14,940 bases of DNA from Rhodospira sp. GTDB lineage: Bacteria > Pseudomonadota > Alphaproteobacteria > Rhodospirillales > Rhodospirillaceae. Shown piece by piece: positions 14,808 to 14,940 of the stretch. A model generated the notes under the pieces. That model did not search any database. It was given only the letters and a program-made list of their open reading frames with translations, and was not told the origin of the DNA. The translations under genes were made by a program, and so were the position numbers. The stretch's first letter is position 1, and each line of letters starts with the position of its first letter. The DNA lies in contig JANQGN010000201.1 of assembly GCA_028277295.1 (NCBI GenBank), forward strand, positions 1 to 14,940, read 5' to 3'.

Positions 14808-14940
14808 GTCAACCTGACGGCCCTGACCAGTGAGACCGATGAGACCGTCTTCATGCGGGACAAGTTCCTGTACGGCGTGCGTGCGCGCGTCAATGCCGGC
14901 TATGGCCTGTGGCAACTGGCCTTCGGGTCCAAGGCACCGC
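14808..14940 (+). pseudogene. Mu-like phage major capsid protein (gpT), C-terminal fragment
   Basis: The frame from 14808 reads VNLTALTSETDETVFMRDKF and then LYGVRARVNAGYGLWQLAFG. This is the conserved C-terminal pattern of Mu-type prophage major head subunits (gpT family: ALT...VFM...LYGVxARxNxGxGxWQxAxGS). The frame is open to the window edge, so the real end lies beyond it. Upstream it is cut by the IS end at about 14805, with no start codon, so it is a fragment unless the rest lies elsewhere. It marks prophage DNA at the right border. Confidence 0.65.

Noticed and set aside
1..14940. tRNA or rRNA genes, CRISPR array, riboswitch
   Set aside because: I saw no cloverleaf-like tRNA sequence, rRNA signature, regularly spaced short repeats or familiar riboswitch core in the gaps. 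This was a reading by eye and not a covariance search.

Overview
The window is GC-rich bacterial DNA. Codon use, signal peptide and gene families suggest an alphaproteobacterium, perhaps Rhodospirillales-like; that placement is inferred and not tested. It is a mosaic: one large stand-alone gene, a cluster of decayed insertion sequences, a complete siderophore (iron-chelate) uptake locus, and a final scrap of insertion sequence joined to a Mu-like phage capsid gene.

Layout. 1-362: no gene; two clean inverted repeats. 363-3845 (minus): a 1160-residue SWIM zinc finger plus SNF2-type ATPase. About 3950-4104 (minus): a broken piece of an ISAs1-family transposase. About 4105-5178 (minus): a decayed IS3-family element with an orfA/orfB fusion, several frameshifts and an in-frame stop. 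5179-5471: control region with a Fur-box-like palindrome. 5472-6608 (+): AraC-family regulator. 7001-9253 (+): TonB-dependent outer-membrane receptor. 9569-11296 and 11281-13122 (+): two overlapping ABC transporter half-molecules with exporter-type architecture. 13434-14711 (+): an MFS transporter with visibly lower GC. 14717-14805 (minus): the first part of another IS3-type element. 14808-14940 (+): the C-terminal part of a Mu gpT-like major capsid protein, running off the window.

How the genes fit together. AraC regulator, TonB receptor, paired ABC half-transporters and MFS transporter are the same classes as the regulation and transport half of the yersiniabactin locus (YbtA, FyuA, YbtP, YbtQ, YbtX); the IrtAB mycobactin importer is a related ABC precedent. 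No siderophore biosynthesis gene lies in the window. The simplest reading is iron-responsive uptake of a ferric siderophore: the receptor imports it across the outer membrane, the ABC pair moves it across the inner membrane, and the regulator senses the ligand. It may be a scavenging system for siderophores made by other organisms. The flanking IS and phage debris suggests the block arrived by, or sits in, a recombination-prone site.

Nothing here clearly amounts to a wholly new system. The points most worth a second look are the transport-only siderophore locus, the TGCAA-containing motif shared by its intergenic regions, and the IS/phage junction at the right end.
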